Below are positions 44,820 through 57,744 of a stretch of 64,000 bases of DNA, piece after piece. Numbering within the stretch: position 1 is the stretch's first letter; each line of letters starts with the position of its first letter. Below the pieces are notes generated by a model. The model searched no databases. It was not told where the DNA came from and saw only the letters and a program-made list of their open reading frames with translations. Both the position numbers and the translations under genes were made by a program. Source of the DNA: Lichenostomus cassidix (taxonomy: Eukaryota; Chordata; Aves; Passeriformes; Meliphagidae); NCBI GenBank assembly GCA_008360975.2, contig VLJF02000033.1, forward strand, positions 2,294,001 to 2,358,000, given 5' to 3'.

Positions 44820-47800
44820 TTCCGTTCCCAGCTGGAACCCAAAGATGCTCCCAGTGGGTCCCAAAAATACCCTAAAATCAGAATAAATCTTCCAAAAATC
44901 CCTAAAACACCCCAAAATCACCTCCTATTCCCTCCAAAAATTCCCAAAAAATTCCAAAAAATTCCAAAAATTCCCAAAAACCCCAAATTCCCAAAATTCC
45001 GTTCCCAGCTGGAACCCAAAGGTGCTCCCAGTGCTCCCAGTGGGTCCCAAAAATCCCCTAAAATAAAAAAAAAAATCCCCCTAAAATCCTCAAAAAAACC
45101 CAAAAATTCCCCAAAAAATCCCCAAAAATGCCAAAAAAATTCCGAAAAATTCTGAAAAATCCCAAAAAATTCCCTATTTCCCAAAATTCCCAGATTTCCT
45201 TTCCCAGCTGGAACCTGAAGATGCTGCAGTGCTCACAGTGCTCCCTCCAAAATAGCAAAAAAATCCAAAAAACCGCAAAAAAATTTTTAAAAAATTCCAA
45301 AAAAAATCCCCAAAAATCCCCAAAAAATCCCCAAAAAATCCCAAAAATCCCAAAAATCCGCCAAATCCCCAAAATTCCATTTTCAGCTGGAACCTGAAGA
45401 TGCTGCAGTGCTGGCAGTGCTCCTTCCAAAATAACAAAAAAATAGCAAAAAATAGCAAAAAATTCCAAAAAAATTCCAAAAAAATCCCAAAAATCCCCAA
45501 AAAATCCCAAAAATTCCCAAAAAATTCCCCAAATCCCAAATCCCCAAATTCCCATTCCAGCTGGAACCTGAAGATGCTGCAGTGCTCGCAGTTCTCCCTG
45601 CAAAATAACAAAAAAATTCCAAAAAAAATTCCAAAAAATTAAAAAAAAATCCCAAAAAATCCCCAAAAATTCCCAAAAATCCCCAAAAATCCCAAAAATC
45701 CCCAAATTCCCGTTCCAGCTGGAACCTGAAGATGCTGCAATGCCGGCAGTGCTCCTCCAAAATAACAAAAAAAAGCAAAAAAATAGCAAAAAATAGCAAA
45801 AAATAGCAAAAAAATTCCAAAAAAATTCCAAAAAAATCCCCAAAAAATCCCCAAAAAATCCTAAAAATTCCCCAAAATCCCAAAAATCCCCAAAATTCCA
45901 TTTCCAGCTGGAACCTGAAGATGCTGCAGTGCTCACAGTTCTCCCTCCAAAATAACAAAAAATTTCCAAAAAAATTGCAAAAAATTAAAAAAAAAATCCC
46001 AAAATTCCCCAAAAAATCCCAAAAAATCCCCCAAAAATCCCCAAATTCCCAAATTCCCATTCCAGCTGGAACCTGAAGATGCTGCAGTGCTGGCAGTTCT
46101 CCCTCAAAATAACAAAAAAATTCAAAAAATTCAAAAAATTTTTTAAAATCCAAAAAGTCCCAAAAAAATCCCCAAAAATTTTTTAAAAAATCCAAAAATT
46201 CCTCAAATCCCCAAAATCCCCAAATTTCCCTTTCCCAGCTGGAACCTGAAGATGCTGCAGTGCTCACAGTTCTCTCTCCAAAGCAACAAAAAAATAACAA
46301 AAAATTCAAAAGAAATTCCAAAAAATTACCCAAACATCCCCCAAAAATTCCCCAAAAATCCCCAAAAATCCCAAAAAAATTCCCAAAAAATTCCCAAATT
46401 CCCAAATTCCCATTCCAGCTGCAACCTGAAGATGCTACAGTGCTGGCAGTGCTCCTTCCAAAATAACAAAAAAAAGCAAAAAAATAGCCAAAAAATAGCA
46501 AAAAATAGCAAAAAATAGCAAAAAAATTCCAAAAAAATCCCAAAAAATCCCCAAAAAATCCCAAAAATCCCAAAAATCCCCAAATTTCCTTTCCCAGCTG
46601 GAACCTGAAGATGCTGCAGTGCCGGCAATGCTCGCAGTTCTCCCTCCAAAATAACAAAAAAACTCAAAAAAATTTCTAAAAAATTCCAAAAAAAATCCCC
46701 AAACATCCCCCAAAAATTCCCAAAAAATTCCCAAATCCCCAAATTCCCATTCCAGGTGGAACCTGAAGATGCTACAGTGCTGGCAGTGCTCCTCCAAAAT
46801 AACAAAAAAATAGCAAAAAAATAGCCAAAAAATAGCAAAAAATAGCAAAAAATACCAAAAAAATTCCAAAAAATCCAAAATCCCCCAAAATTCCCAAATT
46901 CCCAAAATCCCAAATCCCCAAATTCCCAAATTCCCATTCCAGGTGGAACCTGAAGATGCTGCAGTGCCGGCAGTGCTCCCTCCAAAATAACAAAAAAAAT
47001 CCAAAAAAATTCAAAAAAATTCCAAAAAAATTCCCAAAAAATTCCCCAAAAAATCCCAAAAATTCCAAAAAATTCCCAAAATCCTCCAAATCCCCAAATT
47101 CCCATTCCAGCTGGAACCTGAAGATGCTGCAGTGCTCACAGTGCTCACAGTTCTCCCTCCAAAATAACAAAAAAATTCCCAAAAAATTCCAAAAAATTTA
47201 AAAAAAATTCCAAAAAATTCTTAAAAATTCTGAAAAAATTCTCAAAAATTCCCCAAAAAATCCCCCAAAAATCCCCCAAAAATTCCCAAATCCCTTTCCC
47301 AGCTGGAACCTGAAGATGCTGCAGTGCTCGCAGTTCTCCCTCCAAAGCAACAAAACAATTCCAAAAAAATCTCAAAAAATTTAAAAAAAATCCAAAAAAA
47401 CCCCCCAAAAATTCCCAAAAAATTCCCCAAAATTCCCCAAAATTCCCCAAAATCCCAAATCCCCAAATTCCCATTCCAGCTGGAACCTGAAGATGCTGCA
47501 GTGCCGGCAATGCTCGCAGTTCTCCCTCCAAAATAACAAAAAAACTCAAAAAAATTTCTAAAAAATCAAAAAAAAATCCCAAAAAATTCCAAAAAAATTC
47601 CCAAAAATTCCCCAAAAATTCCCAAAAATTCCCCAAATCCCAAATCCCCAAATTCCCGTTCCAGCTGGAACCTGAAGATGCTGCAGTGCTGGCAGTGCTC
47701 CTTCAAAATAACAAAAAATTCAAAAAAATGCAAAAAAATTTTAAAAATTCCCAAAAAAATCCCAAAAAATCCCCAAAAATTCCCCAAAAATTCCCAAAAA

Positions 47801-50467
47801 TCCCCAAATTCCCAAATTTCCCCATTGCAGCTGGAACCTGAAGATGCTGCAGTGCCGGCAGTGCTCCCAGCAAAAACCAAAAAATAGCAAAAAAATGCAA
47901 AAAAATTTTCAAAAAAATCCCGAAAAAATTGATCCCCAAAAATTCCCTATTTCCCAAAATTCCCAAATTCCCTTTCCCAGTTGGAACTTGAGGTGTGCAG
48001 TGTCAGTGTCACAGTTCTCCCTCCAAAGCAACAAAAAATAACAAAAAATTCCAAAAAAATTCTAAAAAAATTCCAAAAAATCCCCAAAAATTCCCAAAAT
48101 CCCCAAAAAATTCAAAAAAATCCCCAAAAATCACAAAATCCCAAAATCCAAATCCTTTCCCAGCTGGAACATTGAAGATGCTGCAGTGCTGGCAGTGCTC
48201 GCTGTTCTCCCTCCAAAATAACAAAAAAATTCCAAAAAAATTGCAATAAATTCAAAAAAATCCCCAAAAAATCCTCAAAATCCCAAAATCCCCAAAAATT
48301 CCCAAAATTTCCCAAATCCCCAAATCCCCAAATTCCCAAATTTCCCTTTCCCAGCTGGAACCTGAAGATGCTGCAGTGCTCGCAGTGCTCCTCCAAAATA
48401 ACAAAAAAATAGTAAAAAAATGCCCAAAAAATTTAAAAAAAAATCCAAAAAAATTCCAAAAAAATCCCCAAAAAATCCCAAAAAATCCCCCAAAAATTCC
48501 CAAAAAATCCCAAAAAATCCCAAATCCCCAAAACCCGTTCAGCTGGAACCTGAAGATGCTGCAGTGCTGGCAGTGCTCCTTCCAAAGGAACAAAAAAATT
48601 CCAAAAAAATTCAAAAAACTCCCAAAAAATCCCAAAAAATCCTCAAAAAATCCCCAAAAATTCCCAAAAAATTCCCAAAATCCCAAATCCCCAAATTCCC
48701 ATTCCAGCTGCAACCTGAAGATGCTACAGTGCTGGCAGTGCTCCTCCAAAATAACAAAAAAATAGCAAAAAAATAGCCAAAAAATTGCAAAAAATTCCAA
48801 AAAAATGCCAAAAAAAATCCCAAAAATCCCCCAAATCCCCAAATTCCCAAATTTCCTTTCCCAGCTGGAACCTGAAGATGCTGCAGTGCCGGCAGAGCTC
48901 CTCCAANNNNNNNNNNNNNNNNNNNNNNNNNNNNNNNNNNNNNNNNNNNNNNNNNNNNNNNNNNNNNNNNNNNNNNNNNNNNNNNNNNNNNNNNNNNNNN
49001 NNNNNNNNNNNNNNNNNNNNNNNNNNNNNNNNNNNNNNNNNNNNNNNNNNNNNNNNNNNNNNNNNNNNNNNNNNNNNNNNNNNNNNNNNNNNNNNNNNNN
49101 NNNNNNNNNNNNNNNNNNNNNNNNNNNNNNNNNNNNNNNNNNNNNNNNNNNNNNNNNNNNNNNNNNNNNNNNNNNNNNNNNNNNNNNNNNNNNNNNNNNN
49201 NNNNNNNNNNNNNNNNNNNNNNNNNNNNNNNNNNNNNNNNNNNNNNNNNNNNNNNNNNNNNNNNNNNNNNNNNNNNNNNNNNNNNNNNNNNNNNNNNNNN
49301 NNNNNNNNNNNNNNNNNNNNNNNNNNNNNNNNNNNNNNNNNNNNNNNNNNNNNNNNNNNNNNNNNNNNNNNNNNNNNNNNNNNNNNNNNNNNNNNNNNNN
49401 NNNNNNAAATTCCCCAAATCCCAAATTCCCATTTCAGCTGGAACCTGAAGATGCTGCAGTGCTGGCAGTGCTCCTCCAAAATAACAAAAACACTCAAAAA
49501 AATTTCTAAAAAATTCCAAAAAATTCCCAAAAAATTCCAAAAAATCCTCAAAAAATCCCCAAAAATTCCCAAAAAATTCCCCAAATCCCAAATCCCCAAA
49601 TTCCCGTTCCAGCTGGAACCTGAAGATGCTGCAGTGCTCCCAGTTCTCCCTCCAAAGCAACAAAAAAATAACAAAAAATTCCCCAAAAATTCCCAAAAAT
49701 TCCCCAAAATTCCCCAAAAATTCCCAAAAATTCCCCAAAATCCCAAAAATCCCCAAATTCCCTTTCCCAGCTGGAACCTGAAGATGCTACAGTGCTGGCA
49801 GTTCTGCCTCCAAAATAACAAAAAAATAGCCAAAAAATAGCAAAAAATAGCAAAAAAATTCCAAAAAAATCCCAAAAAATTCCCCAAAATCCCCAAAAAC
49901 CCCCAAAACCCAAATTCCCAAATTCCCATTCCAGCTGGAACCTGAAGATGCTGCAGTGCCGGCAGAGCTCCTCCAAAACAACAAAAAAAAGCAAAAAAAA
50001 AACAAAAAAATTCAAAAAATTCCCAAAAAAATCCCAAAAAATCCCCAAAATCCCAAAAAACCCCCAAATCCCCAAATCCCTTTCCCAGCTGGAACCTGAA
50101 GATGCTGCAGTGCCCACAGTTCTCCCTCCAAAACAACAAAAAAATAACAAAAAATTCCAAAAAAATTAAAAAAAAATCCCAAAAAATTCCAAAAAATCCC
50201 CAAAAAATCCCAAAAAATCCCAAAAAATCCACAAATCACAATTTCCCAAAATTCCATTTCCCAGCTGGAACCTGAAGATGCTGCAGTGCCGGCAGTGCTC
50301 CCTCCAAAATACAAAAAAAATAGCAAAAAAATTCCAAAAAAATTTTAAAAATAAAAAAATTCCAAAATCCCATAAAATCCCCACCCAAACCCCCAAAATT
50401 CCAAAAAATTCCAAAAAATCCCCAAAAAATCCCAAAAATCCAAAAAATCCCCAAATCCCTTTCCCAG
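44820..50467 (+). repeat. Exon-head array: about 30 copies of the WNLKMLQC acceptor and head
   Basis: Units of 150-210 bp, each with CCAGCTGGAACCTGAAGATG (acceptor plus exon start) running ~40 bases into the exon before diverging at GTGCTC(C/A)(C/T)TCCAAAATAAC. Copies near 44828, 45005 (both degenerate), 45207, 45385, 45558, 45715, 45905, 46062, 46236, 46418, 46595, 46752, 46940, 47107, 47298, 47478, 47662, 47828, 47977, 48160, 48352, 48540, 48705, 48862, 49435, 49611, 49769, 49932, 50088 and 50262. The true number is unknown because of the gap at 48907. Confidence 0.94.
48907..49406. other. Assembly gap, exactly 500 N, inside the exon-head array
   Basis: Placeholder within the WNL head array, flanked on both sides by array units. 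Real length unknown. Confidence 0.95.
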
Positions 50468-50563
50468 CTGGAACCTGAAGATGCTGCAGTGCCGGCAGTG
50501 CTCGCAGTGGTTCCACGAGGCGTGCACCCAGTGCCTCAGCAAACCTCTGCTCTACGGAGACAG
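50468..50563 (+). CDS. PHF1: PHF1 copy B exon: PHD2 core ([11 protein letters not shown])
   Basis: A 96-bp exon identical to copy A 18893-18798, acceptor TTTCCCAG, donor CAG|GTCAGT. It is recognised as the genuine member of the array because only here does the head continue through [19 protein letters not shown] to a donor. Carries PHD2 ligands CRQC and FHEAC. Confidence 0.97.
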
Positions 50564-53500
50564 GTCAGTTTGGGGAAATTTGGGGATTTTTTGGGGATTT
50601 TTGGGTGATTTTTTGGGGTTTGGGGATGATTGGGGTGGTTTTGGGGCTGATTTCGGGGATTTGGGGGGATTTTGGTGGAATTTTAGGGGGATTTGGGGAA
50701 TTTGGGGCAATTTTGTGAGATTTTGGTGGGATTTTGGGAGGATTTTCATTGATTTGGGGATTTTGGGGGGTTTTGGGGTGGTTTGTTTGGGGATCATTAG
50801 GGTGATTTTTGGGGATTTTGGGGGATTTTAGGGGATTTCAGGGGGATTTTGGGTGATTTTTGGGAGATTTTTGTGTGATTTTAGTTAGATTTTGGGGTGA
50901 TTCTGGGGTGATTTCGGGAGGATTTTGGGTGATTTGGGGGGATTTTTGGGTGATTTTTGGGGGTTTTGGGGTTTGGGGATATTGGGGTGGTTTTGGGGAT
51001 GATTTTGGGGGATTTTGGGGGATTTTGGTGGAATTTTAGGGGATTTGGGGTGATTTTGGGGCAATTTTGGTGAGATTTTGGTGGGATTTTGGGAGGATTT
51101 TCGGCTGATTTTGGGGATTTTTGGGTGATTTTGGGGTGGTTTTGGGGTTTGGGGATCATTGGGGTGGGTTTGGGGATGATTTCGGGTTGATTTTGGGGGA
51201 TTTGAGGGTGATTTTGGGTTATTTTGGGGCGATTTTTGAGAGATTTTTGGGGTGATTCTGGGGTGATTTCAGAGGATTTTAGGGTGATTTAGGGGGCTTT
51301 TGGGGTGTTTTGGTTATTTTGGGGTTTGGAGATCATTGGGGTGGTTTTGGGGTGATTTTGGGGTTGATTTGGGGGATTTTAGGAGGATTTTGGGGGATTT
51401 TGAGGCGATTTTTCAGAGATTTCTGGGGTGATTCTGGGGTGATTTCAGGAGGATTTTAGGGTGATTTTGGAGGATTTTGGGGGATTTTGGGGGATTTTGG
51501 GGGTTTTGGGTTATATTGGGGTTTGGGGATGATTGGGGTGATTTTGGGGTAATTTTGAGGGATTTTTGGGTGATTTTGGGGCTGATTTTGGGTTGATTTT
51601 GAGGGATTTTAGGGTGATTTGGGGGATTTTGGGTGATTTGGGGGATTTTGGGGCAATTTCAGGGTGAATCTGAAGGGATTTCAGGTTGATTTTAGGGGGA
51701 TTTTGGGATGATTTTGGAGTGATTTGGGGCTGATTTTTGGGTGATTTTAGGGTGATTTTTGGGGGATTTTGGTGGTTTTTGGGTTATTTTGGGGTTTTGG
51801 AATTATTGGGGTGGTTTTGGGGCTGATTTCAGGATGATTTGGGGGGATTTTGGGGTGATTTTGGGGAGATTTTGGGGCATTTTTGTGTGATTTTTGAGAG
51901 ATTTTTGGGGTGATTATGGGCTGATTTCAGGAGGATTTTAGGGTGATTTTAGGGGGCTTTTGGGGTGTTTTTGATTTTGAGGTTTGGGATCATTGGGGTG
52001 GTTTTGGATGATTTTGGGATTTTGGGGTGATTTTGGGGTGATTTTGGGATGATTTTGAGGTGATTTGGGATGATTTTGGAGGATTTTGGGTGATTTTAGA
52101 GAGATTTGGGATGATTTTGAAGTGATTTTGGAGGATTTTGTGTAGATTTTGGGGGATTTTAGGGGATTTCAGGATGATTTGAGGTGATTTTGGAGAATTT
52201 TGTGTAGATTTTAGTTAGATTTTGGGGTGATTCTGGGGTCAGATTTCGGGAGGATTTGGGTGATTTGGGGGGATTTTTGGGTGATTTTTGGTGGTTTTAG
52301 TTTGGGATCAGGGTGGTTTTGGAGGATTTTGGGGTGATTTTGGGGGATTTTAGGGGATTTCAGGGGGATTTGGGGTGATTTTTGGGAGATTTTTGTGTGA
52401 TTTTAGTTAGATTCTGGGGTGATTTCGGGAGGATTTTAGGGTGATTTTGGGGCACTTTGGGGGGTTTTGGGTTATTTTGGGGTTTGGAGATCATTGGGGT
52501 GGTTTTGGGATGATTTCGGGGGGATTTTGGGGGATTTTGGGGGATTTTGGGGCGATTTTTGAGAGATTTTTGGGGAGATTATGGGCTGATTTCAGGATGA
52601 TTTTAGGGTGATTTTGGGGTGTTTGGGTTATTTTGGGGTTTAATCATTGGGGTGGTTTTGGGGCTGATTTTGGGGTTGATTTTGGGGATTTTGGGGTGAT
52701 TGGGATGATTTCAGGGGGTTTTGGGACATCTCGGGGATTTCAGGATTTAGAGAGATTTGGGGTGATTTTGAGTGATTTTTTGGGATTTTGGGGATTTTGG
52801 GATGATTTGGGTGATTTAGGGTGATTTTAGGGGGATTTGGGGTGATTTTGGGGCAATTTTGTGTGATTTCAGGGTGATTTTGGGAGGATTTTAGGGTGAT
52901 TTTGGGTTATTTTGGGGTTCAGGGGATGATTGGGGTGATTTTGGGGTGATTTTGGGGGATTTTAGGGTGATTTTGGGGTAATTTTGAGGGATTTTTGGGT
53001 AATTTTGGGGCTGATTTCGGGTTGATTTGGGGGGATTTTAGGGTGATTTGGGGGATTTTGGGGGATTTGGGGTGATTTGGGTGATTTTGGGGCAATTTCA
53101 GGGTGAATCTGAAAGGATTTCAGGTTGATTTTTAGAGTGATTTTGGGGAGATTTTGGAGAGATTTTTGTGTGATTTTTGTGACATTTTGGGGTGATTTTG
53201 GGGGATTTTAGGGTGATTATGGGGTGATTTCGGGAGGATTTTTGGAGGATTTTCAGGGGATTTTGGGGTGATTTTGAGGGATTTTTGGGTAATTTTGGGG
53301 CTGATTTCGGGATGATTTTGGGGCTGATTTTTTGGGAATTTGGGGCTGATTTTGGGGGGATTATTGGAGTGATTTTGAGAGGATTTCGGGGTGATTTTGG
53401 GTTGATTCTGCAGCTGATTTTGGGGCAATTTTTGGGTTACTTTGGGAGGGATTGCAGAAGGATTTTGGGGGATTTGGGGTGGATTTTTGGGGAATTTTGG

Positions 53501-54322
53501 GGGATTTTTGTGGGATTTCGGGGTGATTTGGGGGGATTTCAGTGTGATTTTTGGGAGATTTTGAAGATGACTTGAGGTGATTTTAAGATTCATTTTGGGT
53601 TGATTTTGGGAGGATTTTCGGGTGATTTTTGGAGGATTTTGGGGTGATTTTGGGGGATTTTAGGGTAATTTTGGGGCTGATTTCGGGATGATTTTGGGGC
53701 AATTTGAGGTGGGTTTTTGTGAGATTTTTGTGGGATTTTTGTGAGATTTTGGGGATGATTTGGGGAGAATTTTGGGGGGATTTTGGGGTGACTGAGGTGA
53801 TTTTGAGGGGATTTTTGGGGGATTTTGGGGGATTTTCAGGTGATTTTGAGGGGATTTTGGAATAAATTTTGGAGGAATTTTGGGGGCATTTTAGGGTTGA
53901 TTTCCGGGTGATTTTGGGGTGATTTTGGAGCGAGTCTGAGGAGGGATTTTGGGTGATTTTAAGGTGATTTTGGGCTGATTTAGGGTGGATTTTGGGGAGG
54001 GATTTTTGTGTGATTTCGGGGTGATTTTAAGGTGATTTTTGGGTAATTTTAAGGAGATTTGGGGTGATTTTCAGGGTGAATTTCGGGTGATTTTGGGTGA
54101 ATTTCGGGGTGAATTTCGGGGTGATTTTGGGGTGATTTTTGGGTGATTCTGGGGACATTTTCGGGTTGATTTTGGGGTGATTTCTGGGTGATTTTAAGGT
54201 GCTTTCAGGGCTGATTTTGGGCTGATTTTGGGGTGAATTTGGGTTGAATTTTTGGGTGATTTGGGGTGAATTTCGGGGTGATTTTTTGGGGCGATTTTGG
54301 CCGATTTTGGGTTCCTTTTCAG
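50564..54322 (+). repeat. GATTTTGGGGTGATTTTGGGG intron array (expanded version)
   Basis: 3.76 kb of 10-20 bp units with GGGG runs spaced by 4-10 bases, C nearly absent. Direct counterpart of the 830-bp intron of copy A. The exon-proximal end before 54322 has GTGAATTTCGGGTGATTTTG units. Confidence 0.92.
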
Positions 54323-54391
54323 GTTCTACATGTTCGAGTGCAGCGTTTGCCGCGGGGGAGCTGAGAGTGTGCGGAGACTGCCCCTGCGCTG
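54323..54391 (+). CDS. PHF1: PHF1 copy B exon: end of PHD2 (FECSVCRGG)
   Basis: A 69-bp exon identical to copy A 17967-17899, acceptor CCTTTTCAG, donor CTG|GTGAGG. Holds the final two PHD2 zinc ligands and the ESVRRLPLR segment. Its last ~12 bases and donor are multiplied downstream. Confidence 0.96.
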
Positions 54392-56840
54392 GTGAGGGGG
54401 AGACCCCGAAATTATCCCAAAAATAGCCCAAAAATAGCCCAAAAATAGCCCAAAAATAGCCCAAAACAGCCCCTGCGCTGGTGAGGGGGAGACCCCGAAA
54501 TATCCCCAAAAATCCCCCAAAATGTCCCAAAAACCAGCCCAAAAACAGCCCCTGCGCTGGTGAGGGGGAGACCCCGAAATAGCCAAAAATATCCCAAAAA
54601 ACAGCCCAAAAATAGCCCAAAACAGCCCCTACACTGGTGAGGGGGAGACCCCGAAATATCCCAAAAAATCCCCCAAAAATAGCCCAAAAAATCCCCCAAA
54701 AATAGCCCAAAAATAGCCCAAAAACAGCCCCTGCGCTGGTGAGGGGGAGACCCCGAAATAGCCCCAAAAAATACCCAAAAATAGCCCAAAAATAGCCCCA
54801 AAACAGCCCCTGCGCTGGTGAGGGGGAGACCCCGAAATTATCCCAAAAATAGCCCAAAAACAGCCCAAAAATAGCCCAAAACCAGCCCAAAAATAGCCAA
54901 AAAATAGCCAAAAAATAGCCCAAAAAAATCCCAAAAAATATCCCAAAAACAGCCCCTGCGCTGGTGAGGGGGAGACCCCGAAATAGCCCAAAATATCCCA
55001 AAAATTAGCCCAAAAATAGCCCCAAAATATCCCAAAAATAGCCCAAAAACAGCCCCTGCACTGGTGAGGGGGAGACCCCGAAATAGCCCCAAAAATAGAC
55101 CAAAAAATAGCTAAAAATAGCCAAAAAATAGCCAAAAAATAGCACAAAAAATAGCCCAAAACCAGCCAAAAATACCCCAAAAAGAGTCCAAAAACAGCCC
55201 AAAAAAATCCCAAAAAATAGCCCAAAAATAGCCCAAAAAATAGCCCCAAAACAGGCCCTGCGCTGGTGAGGGGGAGACCCTGAAATAGCCCAAAATATCC
55301 CAAAAAACAGCCCAAAAATAGCTCAAAAATAGCCCCTGTGCCGGTGAGGGGGAGACCCCGAAATTATCCCCAAAAATCCCCCAAAAATAGCCCAAAAAAT
55401 ATCCCAAAAATAGCCCCTGTGCTGGTGAGGGGGAGACCCCAAAATATCCCCAAAAAATAGCCCAAAAAATAGCTAAAAGTAGCCAAAAAATAGCCCAGGA
55501 AATAGCCCAAAAACAGCCAAAAATACCCCAAAAAAGCCCAAAAACAGCCCAAAAAATCCCAAAAAATAGCCCAAAAATACCCCCAAAATAGCCCAAAAAA
55601 TATCCCAAAATAGCCCAAAAAATAGCCCAAAAATAGCCCAAAAAATAGCCCAAAAATAGCCAAAAATGGCCCAAAAAACCAGCCAAAAATAGCCAAAAAT
55701 AGCCCAAAACCAGCCCCTGCACTGGTGAGAGGGAGACCCCAAAATAGCCAAAAATATCCCCAGAAAATCCCAAAAAATAGCCCAAAATAGCCCAAAAAAT
55801 AGCCCAAAAATAGCTCAAAAATATCCCAAAACCAGCCCAAAAGAGCCCCTATGCTGGTGAGAGGGAGACCCCAAAATAGCCCAAAAGTAGCCCAAAAATA
55901 GCCCAAAAATAGCCCAAAAAACAGCCCCAAAACAGCCCCTGCGCTGGTGAGAGGGAGACCCCGAAATTATCCCAAAATATCCCAAAAAACAGCCCAAAAA
56001 TAGCCCAAAACCAGCCCAAAAATAGCCAAAAAATAGCCAAAAAATAGCCCAAAAAAATCCCAAAAATAGCCCAAAAACAGCCCCTGCGCTGGTGAGGGGG
56101 AGACCCCGAAATATCCCCAAATATCCCAAAAACAGCCCAAAAATAGCCCAAAAACAGGCCCTGCGCTGGTGAGGGGGAGACCCCGAAATAGCCAAAAAAT
56201 ATCCCCAAAAATAAACATCCCCAAAAATATCCCCCAAAAATCAAAAAAAATAGCCCAAAAAATAGCCCCAAAATAGCCCAAAAATACCTCCAAAATATCC
56301 AAAAACCAGCCCCTGTGCTGGTGAGAGGGACACCCCAAAGTAGCCCAAAAATAGCCCAAAAATATCCCAAAAAATAGCCAAAAAATATCCCAAAATATCC
56401 CAAAAATATCCCAAAAAATAGCCCAAAAATAGCCCAAAAATAGCCCAAAACAGCCCCTGTGCTGGTGAGAGGGTGACTCCAAAATAGCCCAAAAAATATC
56501 CCAAAAATAGCCCAAAAAATATCCCAAAATAGCCCCAAAAATATCCCAAAATAGCCCCAAAAATATCCCACAAATAGCCCAAAACCAGCCCCAAAACAGC
56601 CCCTGCGCTGGTGAGAGGGAGACCCCAAAATAGCCAAAAAATAGCTCAAAAATAGCCAAAAATAGCCCAAAAACAGCCCCAAAAAAATCCCAAAAATAGC
56701 CCAAAAATGGCCCAAAAATAACCCCAAAATAGCCAAAAAGTAGCCCAAAACAACCCAAAAACCAGCCAAAAAATAGCCCAAAAATATCCAAAAAATACCC
56801 AAAACAGCCCCTGCGCTGGTGAGAGGGAGACCCCAAAAAA
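54392..56840 (+). repeat. Exon-tail array: about 19 copies of the LPLRW exon end and donor
   Basis: Units of 70-300 bp with CCCCTGCGCTG|GTGAGGGGGAG or variants (GTGAGAGGGAG, CCCTGTGCTG). Copies near 54474, 54551, 54624, 54730, 54807, 54956, 55058, 55258, 55338, 55417, 55720, 55850, 55937, 56090, 56160, 56311, 56456, 56601 and 56812. Filler is AAAAATAGCCCAAAAATAGC. Copy A has 9. Confidence 0.93.
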
Positions 56841-56889
56841 CAGCCCAAAAATAACCCAAAAATAGCCCAAAAAAGCCCAAAAACCCCCA

Positions 56890-57740
56890 AAACAGCCTAA
56901 AGGTTGGGATTTCTCCCCACATTTCTGGGCATTTCCCCAGATTTCGGGATTTCTCCCCAAATTCGGGATTTCTCCCCATTTTCCCAGGATTTTCACCCAA
57001 ATTTGGGGTTTTCCCCAAATTCGGGAGTTTTTCCAAATTCGGCATTTCTCCCCAAATTCAGGATTTTCCCCAAATTCCTGGATTCTCCCCAAATGTTGGG
57101 ATTTCTCCCAAATTTGGGATTTCTCCCCATTTCCCGGGATTTCCCAAATTTGGGATTTTCTCCAAATTCGGGATTTCTCCCCAAATTCGGGATTTCCCCC
57201 CAATTTGGGATTTCTCCTCAATTTGGCATTTCTCCCCAAATTCAGGATTTTTCCCAAATTCAGCATTTTCCCCAAATTCGGGATTTTCCCCAAATTCAGG
57301 ATTTCTCCCCAAATTCGGGATTTCTCCCCATTTTCCCAGGATTTCACCCCAAAATTTGGGGTTTTCCCCAAATTCGGGAGTTTTTCCAAATTCGGGATTT
57401 CTCCCCAAATTCCCTGGATTCTCCCCAAATTTTGGGATTTCTCCCAAATTTGGGATTTCTCCCCATTTTCCTGGGAATTTCCCCATTTTCCCAGATTTCT
57501 CCCAAATTTGGGATTTCTCCCCATTTCCCGGGATTTCCCAAATTTGGGATTTTCTCCAAATTCAGGATTTTTCCCCAAATTCAGGATTTCTCCCAAATTC
57601 GGGATTTTCCCCAAATGTTGGGATTTCTCCTCAATTTGGGATTTCTCCCCATTTCCCAGGATTTTCCCCAAATTCAGGATTTTCCCCAAATTCGAGGAAT
57701 TTCCCCAAATTTGGGATTTCTCTCCTCTTTCCTGGACCCC
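56890..57740. repeat. GGGATTTCTCCCCAAATTC array
   Basis: Units of about 20 bp, the reverse complement of the array at 16195-16760 in copy A. No exon pieces beyond similarity to the acceptor-proximal sequence at 58690-58765. Confidence 0.88.
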
Positions 57741-57744
57741 AAAT

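Noticed and set aside
43310..50467. CRISPR-like array because of regular spacing
   Set aside because: Spacers are themselves repetitive, the repeats are exon pieces with splice sites, and the host is a vertebrate.
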